DNA of 64,000 bases from Pasteurella atlantica (GCF_963693435.1 NZ_OY856306.1:248001-312000), one strand, 5' to 3'; counted from the first letter of the stretch, positions 30,009-40,860 are shown. The notes: generated from the sequence alone by a model not told the origin. Numbers and translations: made by a program.

Positions 30009-30422
30009 TTAGAACCTCAACTCAGTTAAAAATGTCACTAACTGAACAATGATTGAATCCATTGCCCATAAGGCTAAAGAAACCACGACGGTAATTGCGA
30101 TCACAATAAAAGTCGTTTGCGTTGATTCTTGACGTGTTGGCCAAATAATTTTTCTTAATTCTAAGCGAGATTCTTTTAAAAATCTAATCGCTCTTATTCC
30201 TTCATTAGTTAATGCCGCAACAACCAAGCCTGCAACCAATAAGCCCACCATCAATAAGACGCGAACTAATAAACCAAAATGTGTTGTAAAATAAACATTT
30301 CCAACTGCTGCTACCGCTAAAAGCGTAATAGCAATTACCCATAAAAATGTATTTACACCTTTACTTTTTAATGTGATCTCTGCTGTTTTTTCAGAGACTT
30401 TCTTTTTATTGTTATTTGCCAT
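30009..30422 (-). CDS. secE: Preprotein translocase subunit SecE
   Basis: Essential clamp of the SecYEG channel in the inner membrane. I choose ATG 30422 ([12 protein letters not shown]), giving 137 aa with a charged N-terminus, close to other SecE proteins; a longer frame from 30485 adds 21 residues with no family support. Three hydrophobic segments, and the conserved cytoplasmic amphipathic block [19 protein letters not shown] before the last one. First gene of the secE-nusG transcript. Confidence 0.96.
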   Translation of the reverse strand: MANNNKKKVSEKTAEITLKSKGVNTFLWVIAITLLAVAAVGNVYFTTHFGLLVRVLLMVGLLVAGLVVAALTNEGIRAIRFLKESRLELRKIIWPTRQESTQTTFIVIAITVVVSLALWAMDSIIVQLVTFLTELRF

Positions 30423-30607
30423 ATAAAACCTAAATTTGTGTAAAAGAAAAGATTGTTCAATTTTGAAAGCGTGTAATTCTACCATTTTCTACAGCGGTTG
30501 CCACGATCTTTTATCACTTTTTGCAAATTTTCATAAAAATGTTACCGCTTGGTTTAATATAATTCTGTATAAAAGTAGATTAGATTACCTTATTTGGTAG
30601 AAATTTT

Positions 30608-30778
30608 ATGTCGTTCTATGAATGGATATGGGGTAAATCTGTCATTGATCTGCATAGCTTGGGAAGACCGAAAGTAGTGATAAAAATAGTAATGATCTTT
30701 TCATTTTTTGCTCCTAATTTGTATTTAATTCAAACAACGAACTCAGATAATATTAGTTTTCTAAAACAAACTACTTAG
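30608..30778 (+). CDS. Possible small protein of unknown function (56 aa)
   Basis: ATG-initiated frame between the divergent secE and nanM genes, beginning MSFYEWIWGKSVIDLHSLGR and with a hydrophobic segment KIVMIFSFFAPNLYLI. No strong ribosome site and no family recognised. A strong terminator pointing the same way lies 100 bases downstream, which hints at a transcript here. It could be a gene remnant. The rest of 30486-31114 has no other gene. Confidence 0.25.
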   Translation: MSFYEWIWGKSVIDLHSLGRPKVVIKIVMIFSFFAPNLYLIQTTNSDNISFLKQTT

Positions 30779-30880
30779 AAGTAAAACTAATTTGGTGGTC
30801 TTTTTAACTTTTTTATCCATAATATAATCTTTTCAATAAGTTAGCAAGATCCCAACCCTTTTAGATATTTTTATAAAAAT

Positions 30881-30920
30881 TTCAATTTTGTGAACTAACT
30901 AGCAAAATTGAATTTTTTTT
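30881..30920 (+). terminator. Orphan intrinsic terminator
   Basis: Perfect 10-bp stem TTCAATTTTG / CAAAATTGAA with a 12-base loop and eight T residues. It has no annotated gene directly upstream on the plus strand apart from the possible 56-aa frame. The stem is AT-rich. Confidence 0.65.
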
Positions 30921-31114
30921 ATTCCTAAAATAAATCGTCTTGAATATAATCACTTTTTAGAAGTTAATTTCAAATTAACTCCAAATTTTGAAGTTTTTCT
31001 TTAGTTAATTAAATATAGGGTAAATGTAATATCTAAATTACGCCTAGTAATATTTTCGCATTTACTTTCTATTTAACTATTCCTATCTTTGTTAAATATA
31101 TAAGGAGTTTATCA

Positions 31115-32257
31115 ATGAAAAAAGTTTTTTTTAAATCATCTATCGCAATTGCAGCTCTCGCTTTAACTCAAGGTGCATTTGCTGGATCATACCCTGCTTT
31201 ACCAGAAGTGATTGCGGGTTCAGGAACAGGTGCATTAGTGGGTGATACCCTTTATGTGGGGTTAGGTTCAGGTTCTGACTTATTCTATTCATTAAATTTA
31301 AAAGAAAAAGAAGCTAAATGGGAAGTGGTTCCTGCATTCCCAGGTGGTAAAAGAAACCAAGCTGTTGCCGCAGGTGTTGATGGTAAACTTTATGTTTTTG
31401 GCGGTTTCCATAATACAGAGGTTGCTGATAACCAAACGGCAAAAGATGCCTATAGCTACAATCCCGCTGATAAAAAATGGCAAAAACTAACGACTCGCTC
31501 ACCATTTGGTCCAAGTGCAGGTACCAGTGTGACAACCTATAAAGGTAAAATTTACTTCTTTGGTGGGGTAAACCAAAATATTTGGGATGGCTTATTCCAA
31601 GATGCAAAAGCAGCAGGAAAAGAAGGCAAGGGCAAAGTCTTTGATAAATATTTTGATATGTCTGCAGAAGATTTCTTATTTAATTCAATTGTAACCAGCT
31701 ATGAACCAAAAACCAATCACTGGGCAAATCAAGGCTACTTCCCTTATGGTGGACGTGCTGGAGCAGCCTTTGCCGTTGTTGATGGTAAATTTGTAGTTGC
31801 AAATGGTGAACTTAAAGCAGGACTTCGTACGGATACCACAGAAGTGGGAACACTAGGTGATAAAGGTATTGAGTGGAAAGCAATGCAAAAACTTCCAGCT
31901 CCAAAAGGCGATAAATATCAAGAAGGTATTGCTGCTGTAATGAGTGGTGTTAGTCACGGTACGTATTTAGTGACTGGTGGTGCAAACTTCCCAGGTGTCG
32001 CTGAAAATTACAAAAAAGGTGTCAACGATCATCGTAAAGCAAAAGCAAGTAAAACATTCCGTTCTGATGTTTATGCTTTAGATATGAAAACAGGCTCGTG
32101 GAAAATTGTAGGTAAATTGCCTGTGGGTACTGCTGGAGCAGTTTCTGTTACTTATGGCGATAAAGTGATTATTGCTGGTGGTAAAACTACGGGTAATAAA
32201 GCATTAACAGAGGTTAAAACGATGAGTTATGATGGTAAAACATTAACTGTTGAATAA
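31115..32257 (+). CDS. nanM: N-acetylneuraminate epimerase NanM (sialic acid mutarotase)
   Basis: Periplasmic kelch-repeat protein that speeds conversion of alpha- to beta-sialic acid, the form taken up by sialic acid transporters. 380 aa. Signal peptide MKKVFFKSSIAIAALALTQG with AFA cleavage site at about residue 23. Kelch blades are marked by repeats such as LYVFGGFHN, IYFFGGVNQN, YLVTGGANFPG and VIIAGGKTTG. Strong ribosome site (AAGGAG). Transcribed alone here; no other nan genes are in the window. Confidence 0.93.
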   Translation: MKKVFFKSSIAIAALALTQGAFAGSYPALPEVIAGSGTGALVGDTLYVGLGSGSDLFYSLNLKEKEAKWEVVPAFPGGKRNQAVAAGVDGKLYVFGGFHNTEVADNQTAKDAYSYNPADKKWQKLTTRSPFGPSAGTSVTTYKGKIYFFGGVNQNIWDGLFQDAKAAGKEGKGKVFDKYFDMSAEDFLFNSIVTSYEPKTNHWANQGYFPYGGRAGAAFAVVDGKFVVANGELKAGLRTDTTEVGTLGDKGIEWKAMQKLPAPKGDKYQEGIAAVMSGVSHGTYLVTGGANFPGVAENYKKGVNDHRKAKASKTFRSDVYALDMKTGSWKIVGKLPVGTAGAVSVTYGDKVIIAGGKTTGNKALTEVKTMSYDGKTLTVE

Positions 32258-32278
32258 TCATTTCTGATTTAAAAACAA

Positions 32279-32313
32279 ATGCCTGCAGTAATTAATTACT
32301 GTGGGTATTTTTT
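32279..32313 (+). terminator. Terminator of nanM
   Basis: ATGCCTGCAGTAAT ... ATTACTGTGGGTAT imperfect hairpin followed by seven T residues, about 22 bases after the nanM stop. Confidence 0.75.
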
Positions 32314-32338
32314 TGATTAAAATTGAATTAAAAAGAAG

Positions 32339-32415
32339 TGGTCGGCGAGATAGGATTCGAACCTACGACCCACTGGTCCCAAACCAGTTGCGCTACCAAG
32401 CTGCGCTACTCGCCG
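32339..32415 (-). tRNA. tRNA-Pro (anticodon TGG)
   Basis: 77 nt with encoded CCA. Minus strand: CGGCGAGTAGCGCAGCTTGG, anticodon arm ACTGG-TTTGGGA-CCAGT, T arm GTAGGTTCGAATCCTAT, acceptor CTCGCCG-A-CCA. Last of the Arg-His-Pro cluster. Confidence 0.97.
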
Positions 32416-32440
32416 ATCTTAATTTGAGTTATACAAAAAA

Positions 32441-32517
32441 TGGGGTGGCTAATGGGATTTGAACCCACGACAACCGGAATCACAATCCGGGGCTCTACCA
32501 ACTGAGCTATAGCCACC
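32441..32517 (-). tRNA. tRNA-His (anticodon GTG)
   Basis: 77 nt counting the encoded G(-1) and CCA. Minus strand: GGTGGCTATAGCTCAGTTGG, anticodon loop TTGTGAT, T arm GTGGGTTTGAATCCCAT, acceptor TAGCCAC-C-CCA. Confidence 0.97.
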
Positions 32518-32552
32518 ATTGTCTATTTTTTTGTTGTATTAGCATTAACGTC

Positions 32553-32629
<77 letters not shown>

Positions 32630-32805
32630 CTTTAAGTACTGCGTCGTTGCGAGAGCGTATGTTAGTGATTTTATAAGCTATTGTCTAGCATTTTTTTGCA
32701 TTTTTTTACTGATTGAGGGGAATTTATCCAAAAACAGAAATTATTTGCAAAAAGTGTTACCGATCATACCGCTTCAAAAATATTTTGTGCACTTACTATC
32801 CAATA

Positions 32806-33498
32806 TTATCCCATTGAGTAATAAAGTTTACCTATTTCTATTTTTTGACGACCACTTGCCTCTCGCCATCGATTAGAATCTCGCAATGAGTACACGCAAC
32901 CGCAATATTCTTGTTGATAAAACTGTTCACGTTTACTGATTTCTATCATTCGTTGTGAGCCGCCACCTTTACGCCAATTGTAATCCCAATAAACGACATC
33001 ATCATAAGGTTCTGCAGCACGATGCCCACAGCCATTAATTTGATTCATATCTTTCCAACGAGAAATACCTAAACAGCTCGTATAAACAGGAAAACCATTT
33101 TCGTGAGCATATTGTGCCGCTTTTTCAAAACGCATATCAAAGCACATTGTACAACGAATACCTCGTTCTGGTTCATCTTCCATTCCTTTTGCACGCTCAA
33201 ACCAATCTGCACGATTATAATCTGCATCAATAAAAGGAATATTATATTTTTCTGCAAAACGAATATTTTCTTCTTTACGAATTAAGTATTCTTTTAATGG
33301 ATGAATATTTGGGTTATAAAAATAAATGGTAAACTCTATTCCTGATGCCAAAATTGCTTCCATTACCTCCCCTGAACAAGGTGCACAACAAGAATGTAAT
33401 AATAATTTTTTATGTCCATTCGGTAGCTCTAGTTGTGGACGAACAAAAGGTGCATTAGGATCTTTCTTTTGACGTCTCTTTTTGTGTTGCGGTTCCAT
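32806..33498 (-). CDS. queH: Epoxyqueuosine reductase QueH
   Basis: Catalyses the last step of queuosine synthesis in tRNA, an alternative to QueG. 230 aa of the former DUF208 family. Cysteine motifs that bind the iron-sulfur cluster and metal are visible: [11 protein letters not shown] near residue 36, [11 protein letters not shown] in the middle and [12 protein letters not shown] near the end. A Lys/Arg-rich N-terminal segment (KKRRQKKD) precedes the core. It starts two bases after the dacA stop, so it may be the last gene of that operon. Confidence 0.93.
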   Translation of the reverse strand: MEPQHKKRRQKKDPNAPFVRPQLELPNGHKKLLLHSCCAPCSGEVMEAILASGIEFTIYFYNPNIHPLKEYLIRKEENIRFAEKYNIPFIDADYNRADWFERAKGMEDEPERGIRCTMCFDMRFEKAAQYAHENGFPVYTSCLGISRWKDMNQINGCGHRAAEPYDDVVYWDYNWRKGGGSQRMIEISKREQFYQQEYCGCVYSLRDSNRWREASGRQKIEIGKLYYSMG

Positions 33499-33500
33499 AT

Positions 33501-34682
33501 TTAATTAAAAAATCCTTGTACGGTTAAAACACACCAATCCCAAGCTTGCCCAAAGATATTTGTTTCCATTACATCTTCCATTACTTGTAAATCCGTCGAG
33601 GCGATCTCTTTTCCTGCTAATTGATAAATAATTTTTCCAACTACTTGTTTTTTGATTAAAGGTGCTTTTAACTCTTTATTCTCTAAATCGTAGCGTACTT
33701 TTAGCTCTGCCCTTTTACCTTTAGGAATAGTAATATAGCTATCGGTAAATGATCCAAGTTTTACTTTATTTTGTTCACCATAATAAACACTTTGTTCAGC
33801 AATCGTTTGATTCGCCGTCACAGATTTGAATGTTTCAAAATTATTAAATCCCCATTTTAACAATTTCTTACTTTCAATTTCACGACCTTTATAAGTGGGT
33901 ACCCCCATTACGACTGAAATTAAACGCATATTCGAATTTGTCGCTGAGGCAACAAGGTTATAGCCAGCTTCATTAGTATGTCCGGTTTTCATACCATCAA
34001 CATTCATTGATTTATCCCACAATAAACCATTTCGATTACGCTGTTTAATCTTATTAAAAGTAAATTCTTTTTCTGAATAAATTTTATATTCTTCAGGTAA
34101 ATCACGAATAATTCGAGAAGCTATCATTGCCATATCATAAGCTGAAGAGTATTGTTTTGGATGATCTAAACCGTGCACTGTTGCAAAATGTGTATTTTTT
34201 AAACCAAACTTATCTACATATTGGTTCATTACATTAATAAAAGCTTCTTGAGAACCTGAAATATGTTCAGCCATTGCAACACAAGCATCATTTCCTGAAG
34301 CAATAATAATCCCTCTATTTAATTCATCTACAGATACTTTTTGTTTTAAGTTTAAAAACATTTTTGATGAACCTGGGAATTTATATCCCCAAGCAGCTTC
34401 AGAAACAATCACTTCATCATCATTACTAATATATCCCTGCTTAATAGCAGAACCGATAACATAACTGGTCATCATTTTAGTTAAACTCGCTGGATAATGA
34501 CGTTGATTGGGATTTAAACTCGCTAATACTTGTCCCGAATTATAATCCATTAAGACATAAGTTTGTGCCTTTAATGATGGAAGAGATGGAGTAAAATCTA
34601 TATCATTCTGAGCATAAGCAACCGATGATGTTATTAATACACATAATCCTAACTGGTGTAATTTATTCATAATTTTAGACAT
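33501..34682 (-). CDS. dacA: D-alanyl-D-alanine carboxypeptidase (PBP5/6 type)
   Basis: Trims the terminal D-Ala from peptidoglycan peptides at the outer face of the inner membrane. 393 aa. Signal peptide around residues 5-24; SxxK motif SLTK at about residue 66, SGND (SxN) and KTGHTNEAG (KTG). The C-terminal domain ends with an amphipathic membrane anchor ([18 protein letters not shown]). A Met five codons in is an alternative start. Follows rlpA in the elongation cluster. Confidence 0.97.
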   Translation of the reverse strand: MSKIMNKLHQLGLCVLITSSVAYAQNDIDFTPSLPSLKAQTYVLMDYNSGQVLASLNPNQRHYPASLTKMMTSYVIGSAIKQGYISNDDEVIVSEAAWGYKFPGSSKMFLNLKQKVSVDELNRGIIIASGNDACVAMAEHISGSQEAFINVMNQYVDKFGLKNTHFATVHGLDHPKQYSSAYDMAMIASRIIRDLPEEYKIYSEKEFTFNKIKQRNRNGLLWDKSMNVDGMKTGHTNEAGYNLVASATNSNMRLISVVMGVPTYKGREIESKKLLKWGFNNFETFKSVTANQTIAEQSVYYGEQNKVKLGSFTDSYITIPKGKRAELKVRYDLENKELKAPLIKKQVVGKIIYQLAGKEIASTDLQVMEDVMETNIFGQAWDWCVLTVQGFFN

Positions 34683-34691
34683 TGCATCTCC

Positions 34692-35492
34692 CTATTTTTT
34701 ATAGTGTATATAAACTTTATTATGTGTTAAAAGAGTAAGTTGATTTTTTAGCTTTTTCGCTTGTGATATATTATCTACTGTAATTAACACATCATAGTAC
34801 TTGCCATTTTTTTCAATAACAGTTTTAGGTTTAACCTTTCTTGTTATCTCATAAGCGGTATCTTTAGATTCAAAATTTGTAACTTTAACAATAATAGATG
34901 CTGTTGAATTTGACGTCTGCTTAATTTTTAATGGTAAACCTGATTTTTTGGCTATTTTTAATAAAGATGCCGTTCCCTTTCCTGAAATATAACCATTTTG
35001 ATCAACTTGTAAAGCTTCAACTTTTACCTTAGCAACACCTGAATGTAGCATTCCTAAAGAACGAGCCGCTCTCTTAGAAAGATCAAGAATTCGTTTTTTA
35101 CTAAATGGACCTCGATCATTTACTCTGACAATAATTTTACGCCCATTACGTAAATTAGTAACAAGCAAATAAGTACCAAACGCCAATGTTTTATGTGCAG
35201 CAGTAAAATTATTTTCATTAAAAATTTCACCACTTGCTGTTTTTCGACCATTAAACTTACCACCGTAATAACTGGCCATTCCAACAGCATGATAACGAGC
35301 CGATTTCTCTTTACTCAAGGTAGTATATTTATACCCTCTATCTCGATAGCTGTATATTCTTGTCGACACCTTAGATGGAAGTAACTTCGCACCTTTTACG
35401 TGAACATCATTTTTGGATAATTTTGCATTTGCAAAAGTACTCATTGTCATCATAGCAACAAGTAACACATTGAAAAATTTTATAACTCGCAT
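34692..35492 (-). CDS. rlpA: RlpA-family septal-ring lytic transglycosylase
   Basis: Double-psi beta-barrel enzyme acting on denuded glycan strands at the septum. 266 aa. Signal peptide MRVIKFFNVLLVAMMTMSTF; DPBB domain GMASYYGGKFNGRKTASGE ... VNDRGPFSKKRILDLSKRAA; C-terminal SPOR-like region (about residues 190-265) that would bind denuded peptidoglycan. There is no lipobox Cys after the signal peptide, so unlike E. coli RlpA it is probably not a lipoprotein. Located between mrdB and dacA as in enterobacteria. Confidence 0.92.
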   Translation of the reverse strand: MRVIKFFNVLLVAMMTMSTFANAKLSKNDVHVKGAKLLPSKVSTRIYSYRDRGYKYTTLSKEKSARYHAVGMASYYGGKFNGRKTASGEIFNENNFTAAHKTLAFGTYLLVTNLRNGRKIIVRVNDRGPFSKKRILDLSKRAARSLGMLHSGVAKVKVEALQVDQNGYISGKGTASLLKIAKKSGLPLKIKQTSNSTASIIVKVTNFESKDTAYEITRKVKPKTVIEKNGKYYDVLITVDNISQAKKLKNQLTLLTHNKVYIHYKK

Positions 35493-35517
35493 AGTATTCC
35501 TTTAATTCAAAACCTTC

Positions 35518-36660
35518 TTAATATTTATATTCTGTAAATTTTCTATTGTAAGGATTGGTATCCTTCTGTTTTGTTTGATGTACATAAACAGACATCATTA
35601 AACCAAATGCCGCCATTAAAGTCACAAAAGATGTTCCTCCATAGCTAAAAAGGGGTAATGGTACACCAACCACAGGAAGAATGCCACTCACCATACCTAT
35701 ATTTACAAAGACATAAACAAAAAATAATAACGCTGTTCCTCCTGAGATTAAACGCCCAAATATTGAATTTGCCTTCATTCCTACAATTAATCCTCTTGCT
35801 ATAATAAAAAGGTAAATCGCTAGGAGAGTAACAATTCCAACCATTCCTTGCTCTTCACCTAATACGGCAAAAATAAAGTCAGTATGAGGCTCTGGTAAAA
35901 ACTCTAATTGAGATTGTGTTCCTTGCATCCAACCTTTTCCATAAAAGCCACCCGAACCAATCGCAATTTTAGATTGAATAATATGATAACCTGCACCCAG
36001 CGGATCCTTTTCTGGATCAAGTAAGGTCATTACTCTCGTTTTTTGATAATCGTGCATCAAATAAAACCACATAATCGGAATAAAAATAGCCAAACCTAAA
36101 AGCCCTGAAGCGATTAACTTCCAATTTAATCCTGCTAAAAAAAGGATGAACATCCCTGCTGCAAACACAAGAATCGAGGTACCTAAATCAGGCTGTATCG
36201 CAACCAATAATGTTGGCACTAAGATAATCACAAGTACAATAAAGGTATCTTTTAATGATGGAGGTAAAGAACGTTTACCCAAATAAGTTGCCACCATTAA
36301 TGGTACGGCTAACTTTGCCACTTCTGAAGGTTGAAAACGAACAAAACCCAAGTTTAACCAACGTTGTGCTCCTTTACTTATTTCCCCCGTTACATCAACC
36401 AAAACGAGTAAAACAATACAGAGTAAATAAAGAAAAGGAGAAAAAAATTCATAAACACGAGGAGGAACAAGAGCCATAAAAAAGAGTACACCAAATCCTA
36501 ATGTTATTTGAATTAATCGACTATTGAACATTCTTTCATTGGCACCACTCGCACTATATAATACCCATAAACCATAACAACTAATCATCAATAATCCAAG
36601 TAACAACCAAATATCAATATCCAATATTTTTTTCATATAAGTGATAAATGTACTATTCAT
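35518..36660 (-). CDS. mrdB: Rod-shape peptidoglycan glycosyltransferase RodA (MrdB)
   Basis: SEDS-family glycosyltransferase of the elongasome, partner of PBP2. 380 aa with about ten membrane segments. Signature blocks: [31 protein letters not shown] with the catalytic-loop Asp, [17 protein letters not shown], and [17 protein letters not shown] near the C-terminus. Overlaps the mrdA stop by a few bases, which is typical coupling. Confidence 0.98.
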   Translation of the reverse strand: MNSTFITYMKKILDIDIWLLLGLLMISCYGLWVLYSASGANERMFNSRLIQITLGFGVLFFMALVPPRVYEFFSPFLYLLCIVLLVLVDVTGEISKGAQRWLNLGFVRFQPSEVAKLAVPLMVATYLGKRSLPPSLKDTFIVLVIILVPTLLVAIQPDLGTSILVFAAGMFILFLAGLNWKLIASGLLGLAIFIPIMWFYLMHDYQKTRVMTLLDPEKDPLGAGYHIIQSKIAIGSGGFYGKGWMQGTQSQLEFLPEPHTDFIFAVLGEEQGMVGIVTLLAIYLFIIARGLIVGMKANSIFGRLISGGTALLFFVYVFVNIGMVSGILPVVGVPLPLFSYGGTSFVTLMAAFGLMMSVYVHQTKQKDTNPYNRKFTEYKY

Positions 36661-38602
36661 TTGAAACCTTACCTTCTTGAGGGGTATTGAGCGGTGACTT
36701 TTGATCTAAATTTTGCAAATTTTTAAATAAATCCGATTCAAGAAAGATGTAATCCATTATTTTTCTCACAACTGGAGCAGCATTACTTGATCCTCCTCCT
36801 GCATTTTCCAAAATAATAGAAACGATAACTTTAGGATCTTCATAAGGCGCAAAACTAATAAATAACGCGTGATCGTGTAATTCTTTTTTAAGCTCTTTCG
36901 CATCATATTTTTGGTTTTCTGCCAAACTAAATACTTGTGCAGTACCAGATTTCCCTGCAACTTTATAAGGTGTATCGGCAAAAGCCTTGCGTGCAGTTCC
37001 ATGCGATGAATTAATAACACTATACATTCCCTGTTTTGATGCTTTCCAAAATGTGTTAGGTACATTTTTTATATCATCATACAAAAGGGGATCTTGATAT
37101 TGCATAACATCAACCCCCACAATTTCTTTCATTAAGTGGGGAGTATTCACTTTACCATTATTCACCAAAATAGCTAATGCTTTGGCAAGTTGTAGTGGTG
37201 TCGCTGTCCAATAGCCCTGCCCAATCCCGACAGAGACTGTATCTCCTTGTAACCACTGTTGCTTATAACGTTTTTGCTTCCATTCACGACTTGGCATAAT
37301 GGCAGAAGACTCTTCAAAAATATCAATACCCGTCTTTTCTCCAAAGCCAAATTTTTTCATCCATTTTGATGTCTTATCAATACCTAAATTAAACGCCAAT
37401 TGATAAAAATAAGTATCCGAAGACTCCGTAATTGCTTTATTTAAATTTGTTTGTCCGTGTCCTGCTCGTTTCCAATCTCTAAATTTACGGCTAGTATTTG
37501 GAATTATCCAATATCCTGGATCAAAAATGGTCATCTGAGGTGTAACAATCCCTTCTGTTAAACCTGCAATTGCCATAAAAGGTTTAATTGTTGAGGCAGG
37601 AGGGTAAGATCCTTGCGTTGCTCGGCTATACAGAGGTCGATTAGGATTATTTAATAAATACTCATAATCATCGTAAGAAATACCATCAACAAATAAATTA
37701 TTGTTATAACTCGGATTGGTAACCATTGCTAATATGCTACTATCTTTCGCATCTAATACCACAACCGCCCCTTTGTTATCCGATAATAAATCCACAATAT
37801 AACGCTGTAAATCAATATCAAGCGTCAATTGAATACTGCTTCCTGCAATGGCATTTTTTTCCCTTAATTTACGAATAACTTTACCTCTATTATTAATTTC
37901 AACTTCTTCAAATCCTGGCATTCCGTGTAGCTGCTCTTCATAATATTTTTCGATACCACGCTTACCAATACTATGCATACCTGCATAATCTTGATATTTC
38001 CCTTCCGCTTTCAACTTTTTTTGATCTTTGTCATTTATTTTTGCGACATAGCCAATAATATGCGTTAATGCATCGCCATAAGGATAATAACGTTTAAAAT
38101 AAGCTTGAACATCAATGTTAGGAAATAAATATTGATTTACAGCAAAACGAGCAATTTGTTCTTCTGTTAAATCTTTTTTTAAAATAATAGGCGTGTAATG
38201 GGAAGAACGTCTGCGTTCTTTATGAAAGGCTTCAATATCCTTATCTGTTAAGCCTACAACATCTTTTAATTTTTGTAATGTTTCTTTGAGATTATTGACT
38301 TTTTCAGGAACAATATATAATCCAAAAAAAGTTAAATTCTGTGCGAGTACTTTTCCCTTACGATCATAAATCAATCCTCGAACAGGAGGAGTTGGTAATA
38401 ATTTAATTCTATTTCCATTAGAACGAGTTTGGTAGGTTTTATAATCAATAATTTGTAAATGATAGATATTAGCAAATAATATTGCAGTTAACACAAGAAC
38501 ACCAAGAAACCCAATTAATGCTCGACGAATAAAAAGATGAGCCTCAGCCTTACCGTTGCTCACTTCTTTGGATACTAATTCTTTTTGGCTAAAAACGTTC
38601 AT
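36653..38602 (-). CDS. mrdA: Penicillin-binding protein 2 (MrdA)
   Basis: Monofunctional class B transpeptidase of the elongasome. 649 aa. One N-terminal membrane segment ([20 protein letters not shown]), pedestal domain, then the transpeptidase with SxxK in [13 protein letters not shown] in TESSDTYFY and KSGT in VAGKSGTAQ. Its start overlaps the rlmH stop by one base and its end overlaps the mrdB start. Operon order rsfS-rlmH-mrdA-mrdB-rlpA-dacA equals that of E. coli. Confidence 0.98.
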   Translation of the reverse strand: MNVFSQKELVSKEVSNGKAEAHLFIRRALIGFLGVLVLTAILFANIYHLQIIDYKTYQTRSNGNRIKLLPTPPVRGLIYDRKGKVLAQNLTFFGLYIVPEKVNNLKETLQKLKDVVGLTDKDIEAFHKERRRSSHYTPIILKKDLTEEQIARFAVNQYLFPNIDVQAYFKRYYPYGDALTHIIGYVAKINDKDQKKLKAEGKYQDYAGMHSIGKRGIEKYYEEQLHGMPGFEEVEINNRGKVIRKLREKNAIAGSSIQLTLDIDLQRYIVDLLSDNKGAVVVLDAKDSSILAMVTNPSYNNNLFVDGISYDDYEYLLNNPNRPLYSRATQGSYPPASTIKPFMAIAGLTEGIVTPQMTIFDPGYWIIPNTSRKFRDWKRAGHGQTNLNKAITESSDTYFYQLAFNLGIDKTSKWMKKFGFGEKTGIDIFEESSAIMPSREWKQKRYKQQWLQGDTVSVGIGQGYWTATPLQLAKALAILVNNGKVNTPHLMKEIVGVDVMQYQDPLLYDDIKNVPNTFWKASKQGMYSVINSSHGTARKAFADTPYKVAGKSGTAQVFSLAENQKYDAKELKKELHDHALFISFAPYEDPKVIVSIILENAGGGSSNAAPVVRKIMDYIFLESDLFKNLQNLDQKSPLNTPQEGKVSNE

Positions 38603-39069
38603 TATTCTCTATGATAAGGATGATTAGTAGTTAATGACCACGCACGATACAAGCTCTCTGCCACAACCACTCTCACAAGGGGATGAGGCAAAGTTAATGG
38701 CGAAAGTGACCAACTTTGTTCTGCTCGTTGTTTACATTCAGGCGACAAACCTTCAGGACCACCGACAAGTAAGCTCACATCTCGTCCATCATTTTTCCAT
38801 ATTTCTAATTGCTGAGCTAACTGCCCAGTTGTCCAAGGCTTACCCGGAATATCTAAGGTAACAATGCGATTACGCCCACAGGCGTTTAACATCGCATAAC
38901 CCTCTTGCTCTAAAATACGTTTAATATCCGCATTTTTACCTCGTTTTCCCGCAGGAATTTCTACCAATTCAAAAGGCATATCCTTAGGAAAACGACGTTG
39001 ATACTCTTCAAATCCAGTTGTTACCCATTTTGGCATTTTCGTACCAACTGCAACTAACTGAATTCTCAT
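38602..39069 (-). CDS. rlmH: 23S rRNA pseudouridine-1915 N3-methyltransferase RlmH
   Basis: SPOUT methyltransferase that modifies helix 69 in the assembled 70S ribosome. 155 aa. SAM-binding knot is marked by [14 protein letters not shown] and the C-terminal [21 protein letters not shown] with the conserved NHPYHR tail. Four-base overlap with rsfS upstream and one-base overlap with mrdA. Confidence 0.98.
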   Translation of the reverse strand: MRIQLVAVGTKMPKWVTTGFEEYQRRFPKDMPFELVEIPAGKRGKNADIKRILEQEGYAMLNACGRNRIVTLDIPGKPWTTGQLAQQLEIWKNDGRDVSLLVGGPEGLSPECKQRAEQSWSLSPLTLPHPLVRVVVAESLYRAWSLTTNHPYHRE

Positions 39070-39383
39070 CTATGCCACAATTTCTCTAATTGATACAATT
39101 CACGGCTATCTTGTTGCAAAATATGTACTATTGCTTGCCCAAAATCTACCGCTATCCAATCTGCTGTCACTTTCCCTTCAGAGGCAAAGACTTCAATACC
39201 CGCTTTTTTACTTTCTTCGGTTAAATTATCTGCCATTGAGGCTACGTGACGGCTTGATGTTCCTGTACATACAATCATTGTATCAGTAATACTCGAATTG
39301 CCTTTTACATTAATAGCTTGTATATTTTCAGCTTTTAAATCAGCCAAAGTGTTCTTTAAAAATTCAACTAAATTGATTTCCAC
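39066..39383 (-). CDS. rsfS: Ribosomal silencing factor RsfS
   Basis: Binds L14 and blocks subunit joining in starvation. 105 aa, typical length. Family features: [33 protein letters not shown] and [15 protein letters not shown]. First gene of the elongation cluster; the upstream gap 39384-39525 contains the palindromic repeat and a USS-like TTACCGCTTGTTTTT. Confidence 0.98.
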   Translation of the reverse strand: MEINLVEFLKNTLADLKAENIQAINVKGNSSITDTMIVCTGTSSRHVASMADNLTEESKKAGIEVFASEGKVTADWIAVDFGQAIVHILQQDSRELYQLEKLWHR

Positions 39384-39411
39384 TTGTTTATTGTCCTTTA
39401 CGATATATATT

Positions 39412-39440
39412 CAATAGACAAGGTATGCCTTGTCTCTACG
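39412..39440. repeat. Short palindromic interspersed repeat, copy 2
   Basis: AATAGACAAGGTATGCCTTG followed by TCTCTACG. The reverse complement reads GTAGAGACAAGGCATACC and so on, matching the 5801-5828 copy except for compensated arm changes (GGG/CCC against AAG/CTT type). Confidence 0.65.
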
Positions 39441-39525
39441 TGTTATTTAAAATTTTTTGATTAATTTGCGAATTTTATCACAAATCTTACCGCTTGTTTT
39501 TATGATTTTAAAATTATATCTAAAA

Positions 39526-40065
39526 CTACTGAGTCATTTGCTCAACCACTCTCATAAAACCGTCTGCTGTACTGTAAACATCTTCCTTTCCTTGTGAGAG
39601 TAACAACATATCGGAAAGTTCACGAAAAGCACCTTGTCCCCCTGCCTTTTTTAAAATTAAATCAGCTTGCTTTTTAATGTAATCAGGGGCATCTGCCACA
39701 GCAATTGCCAAACCACAAATCTCAAATGCGGGTAAATCTAAGGTATCATCACCAATGTAAGCCGTTTCTTCTGGGGTTACTCCTGCTTGCTCAATTAAGG
39801 TCAAACAAGCGGTGCGTTTTTCCATTTTCCCTAATAAAAAATAAGGAATTTTCAACACATCAATTCGTTTACGTAACAACGGCGAATCACCGCCCGAAAG
39901 CACCGCCACTTTTGTACCTGTAGTTAAGAGCATTTTAATACCTAAACCATCTTGTACGTGGAATTTTTTTAATTCTTCGCCTTTTTCATTGTAATAAAGT
40001 CCGCCGTCTGTTAAAACACCATCGACATCGGTTATTACTAATTTAATTTTTGCTAACTCTTTCAT
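39526..40065 (-). CDS. kdsC: KDO-8-phosphate phosphatase KdsC
   Basis: HAD-superfamily phosphatase that makes KDO for lipopolysaccharide inner core. 179 aa. HAD motif I VITDVDGVLTDG, motif II region AVLSGGDSPLLR, motif IV YIGDDTLDLPAF. C-terminal tail GGQGAFRELSDMLL is characteristic of the family. Not accompanied by kdsD or lpt genes as in E. coli; divergent from yggS. It carries an uptake-signal core at 39805-39813. Confidence 0.96.
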   Translation of the reverse strand: MKELAKIKLVITDVDGVLTDGGLYYNEKGEELKKFHVQDGLGIKMLLTTGTKVAVLSGGDSPLLRKRIDVLKIPYFLLGKMEKRTACLTLIEQAGVTPEETAYIGDDTLDLPAFEICGLAIAVADAPDYIKKQADLILKKAGGQGAFRELSDMLLLSQGKEDVYSTADGFMRVVEQMTQ

Positions 40066-40134
40066 ATATTCTCTATTGATTTAAACCATATTGCATTTTA
40101 ATATGGAGAGATTATAGCTTATTTAGGATTAAAA

Positions 40135-40815
40135 ATGTCTATTGAACAAAATTTAACACAAATAAAGAAACAAATTTGCAAATTTTTACAAAAATGTAAC
40201 CGCTCAGATCAAGTAACATTACTTGCAGTAACCAAAACCAAACCTGTAAACGATATTGAACAAGCAATTGCTTGCGGACAACGTGCCTTTGGGGAAAATT
40301 ATGTGCAAGAAGGGGTAGAAAAAATTGCTTATTTTCATAATTATAATGATCTTGAATGGCATTTTATTGGTACGCTACAATCAAAAAAGACCCGCTTAGT
40401 GGCTGCATATTTTGATTGGGTACAAACTATCGATCGCTTAAAAGTCGCCACTCGCTTAAATGAACAACGCCCTGAACACCTTGCTCCACTGAATGTGTTA
40501 ATCCAAATTAACATTAGTGATGAAGAATCAAAATCAGGGATTGCTCCCCGTGAAATGCTCTCTCTTGCCAATGAAATTATGCTGTTACCACGTTTAAAAC
40601 TACGTGGTTTGATGGCGATTCCAAAATCGGAGAGTGAGCCTGAAAAACAAAAAATCGCCTTAAATAAAATGAAAGCATTATTTGATACCTTACAACAGCA
40701 CTACCCCGAAATTGACACCCTTTCAATGGGAATGAGCAATGATATGCAAAGTGCGATTGAATGTGGTTCAACAATGGTTCGTATAGGAAGTGCAATTTTT
40801 GGAGCAAGAAGTTAA
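40135..40815 (+). CDS. yggS: Pyridoxal-phosphate homeostasis protein YggS
   Basis: PLP-binding protein of the YggS/PROSC family that buffers PLP, with effects on amino-acid and keto-acid pools. 226 aa. The PLP Lys is in LLAVTKTKPV; GENYVQEG and WHFIGTLQSKK are family blocks; the C-terminus has LSMGMSNDMQSAIECGSTMV and RIGSAIFG. It contains a USS-like stretch near its 5' end (about 40172-40210). Stand-alone, followed by rsgA. Confidence 0.96.
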   Translation: MSIEQNLTQIKKQICKFLQKCNRSDQVTLLAVTKTKPVNDIEQAIACGQRAFGENYVQEGVEKIAYFHNYNDLEWHFIGTLQSKKTRLVAAYFDWVQTIDRLKVATRLNEQRPEHLAPLNVLIQINISDEESKSGIAPREMLSLANEIMLLPRLKLRGLMAIPKSESEPEKQKIALNKMKALFDTLQQHYPEIDTLSMGMSNDMQSAIECGSTMVRIGSAIFGARS

Positions 40816-40860
40816 TTCTTAGGCTATAATTTAATAAAATCAGTTAATTTGGATAATCTT

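Noticed and set aside
30423-30485. Longer N-terminus for SecE
   Set aside because: No homology in the extension; MANNNKKK at 30422 gives the usual length.
40849-40860. Upstream TTG as start of rsgA
   Set aside because: It adds four residues not found in relatives; TTG 40861 aligns with the conserved N-terminus and has GGAT just upstream.
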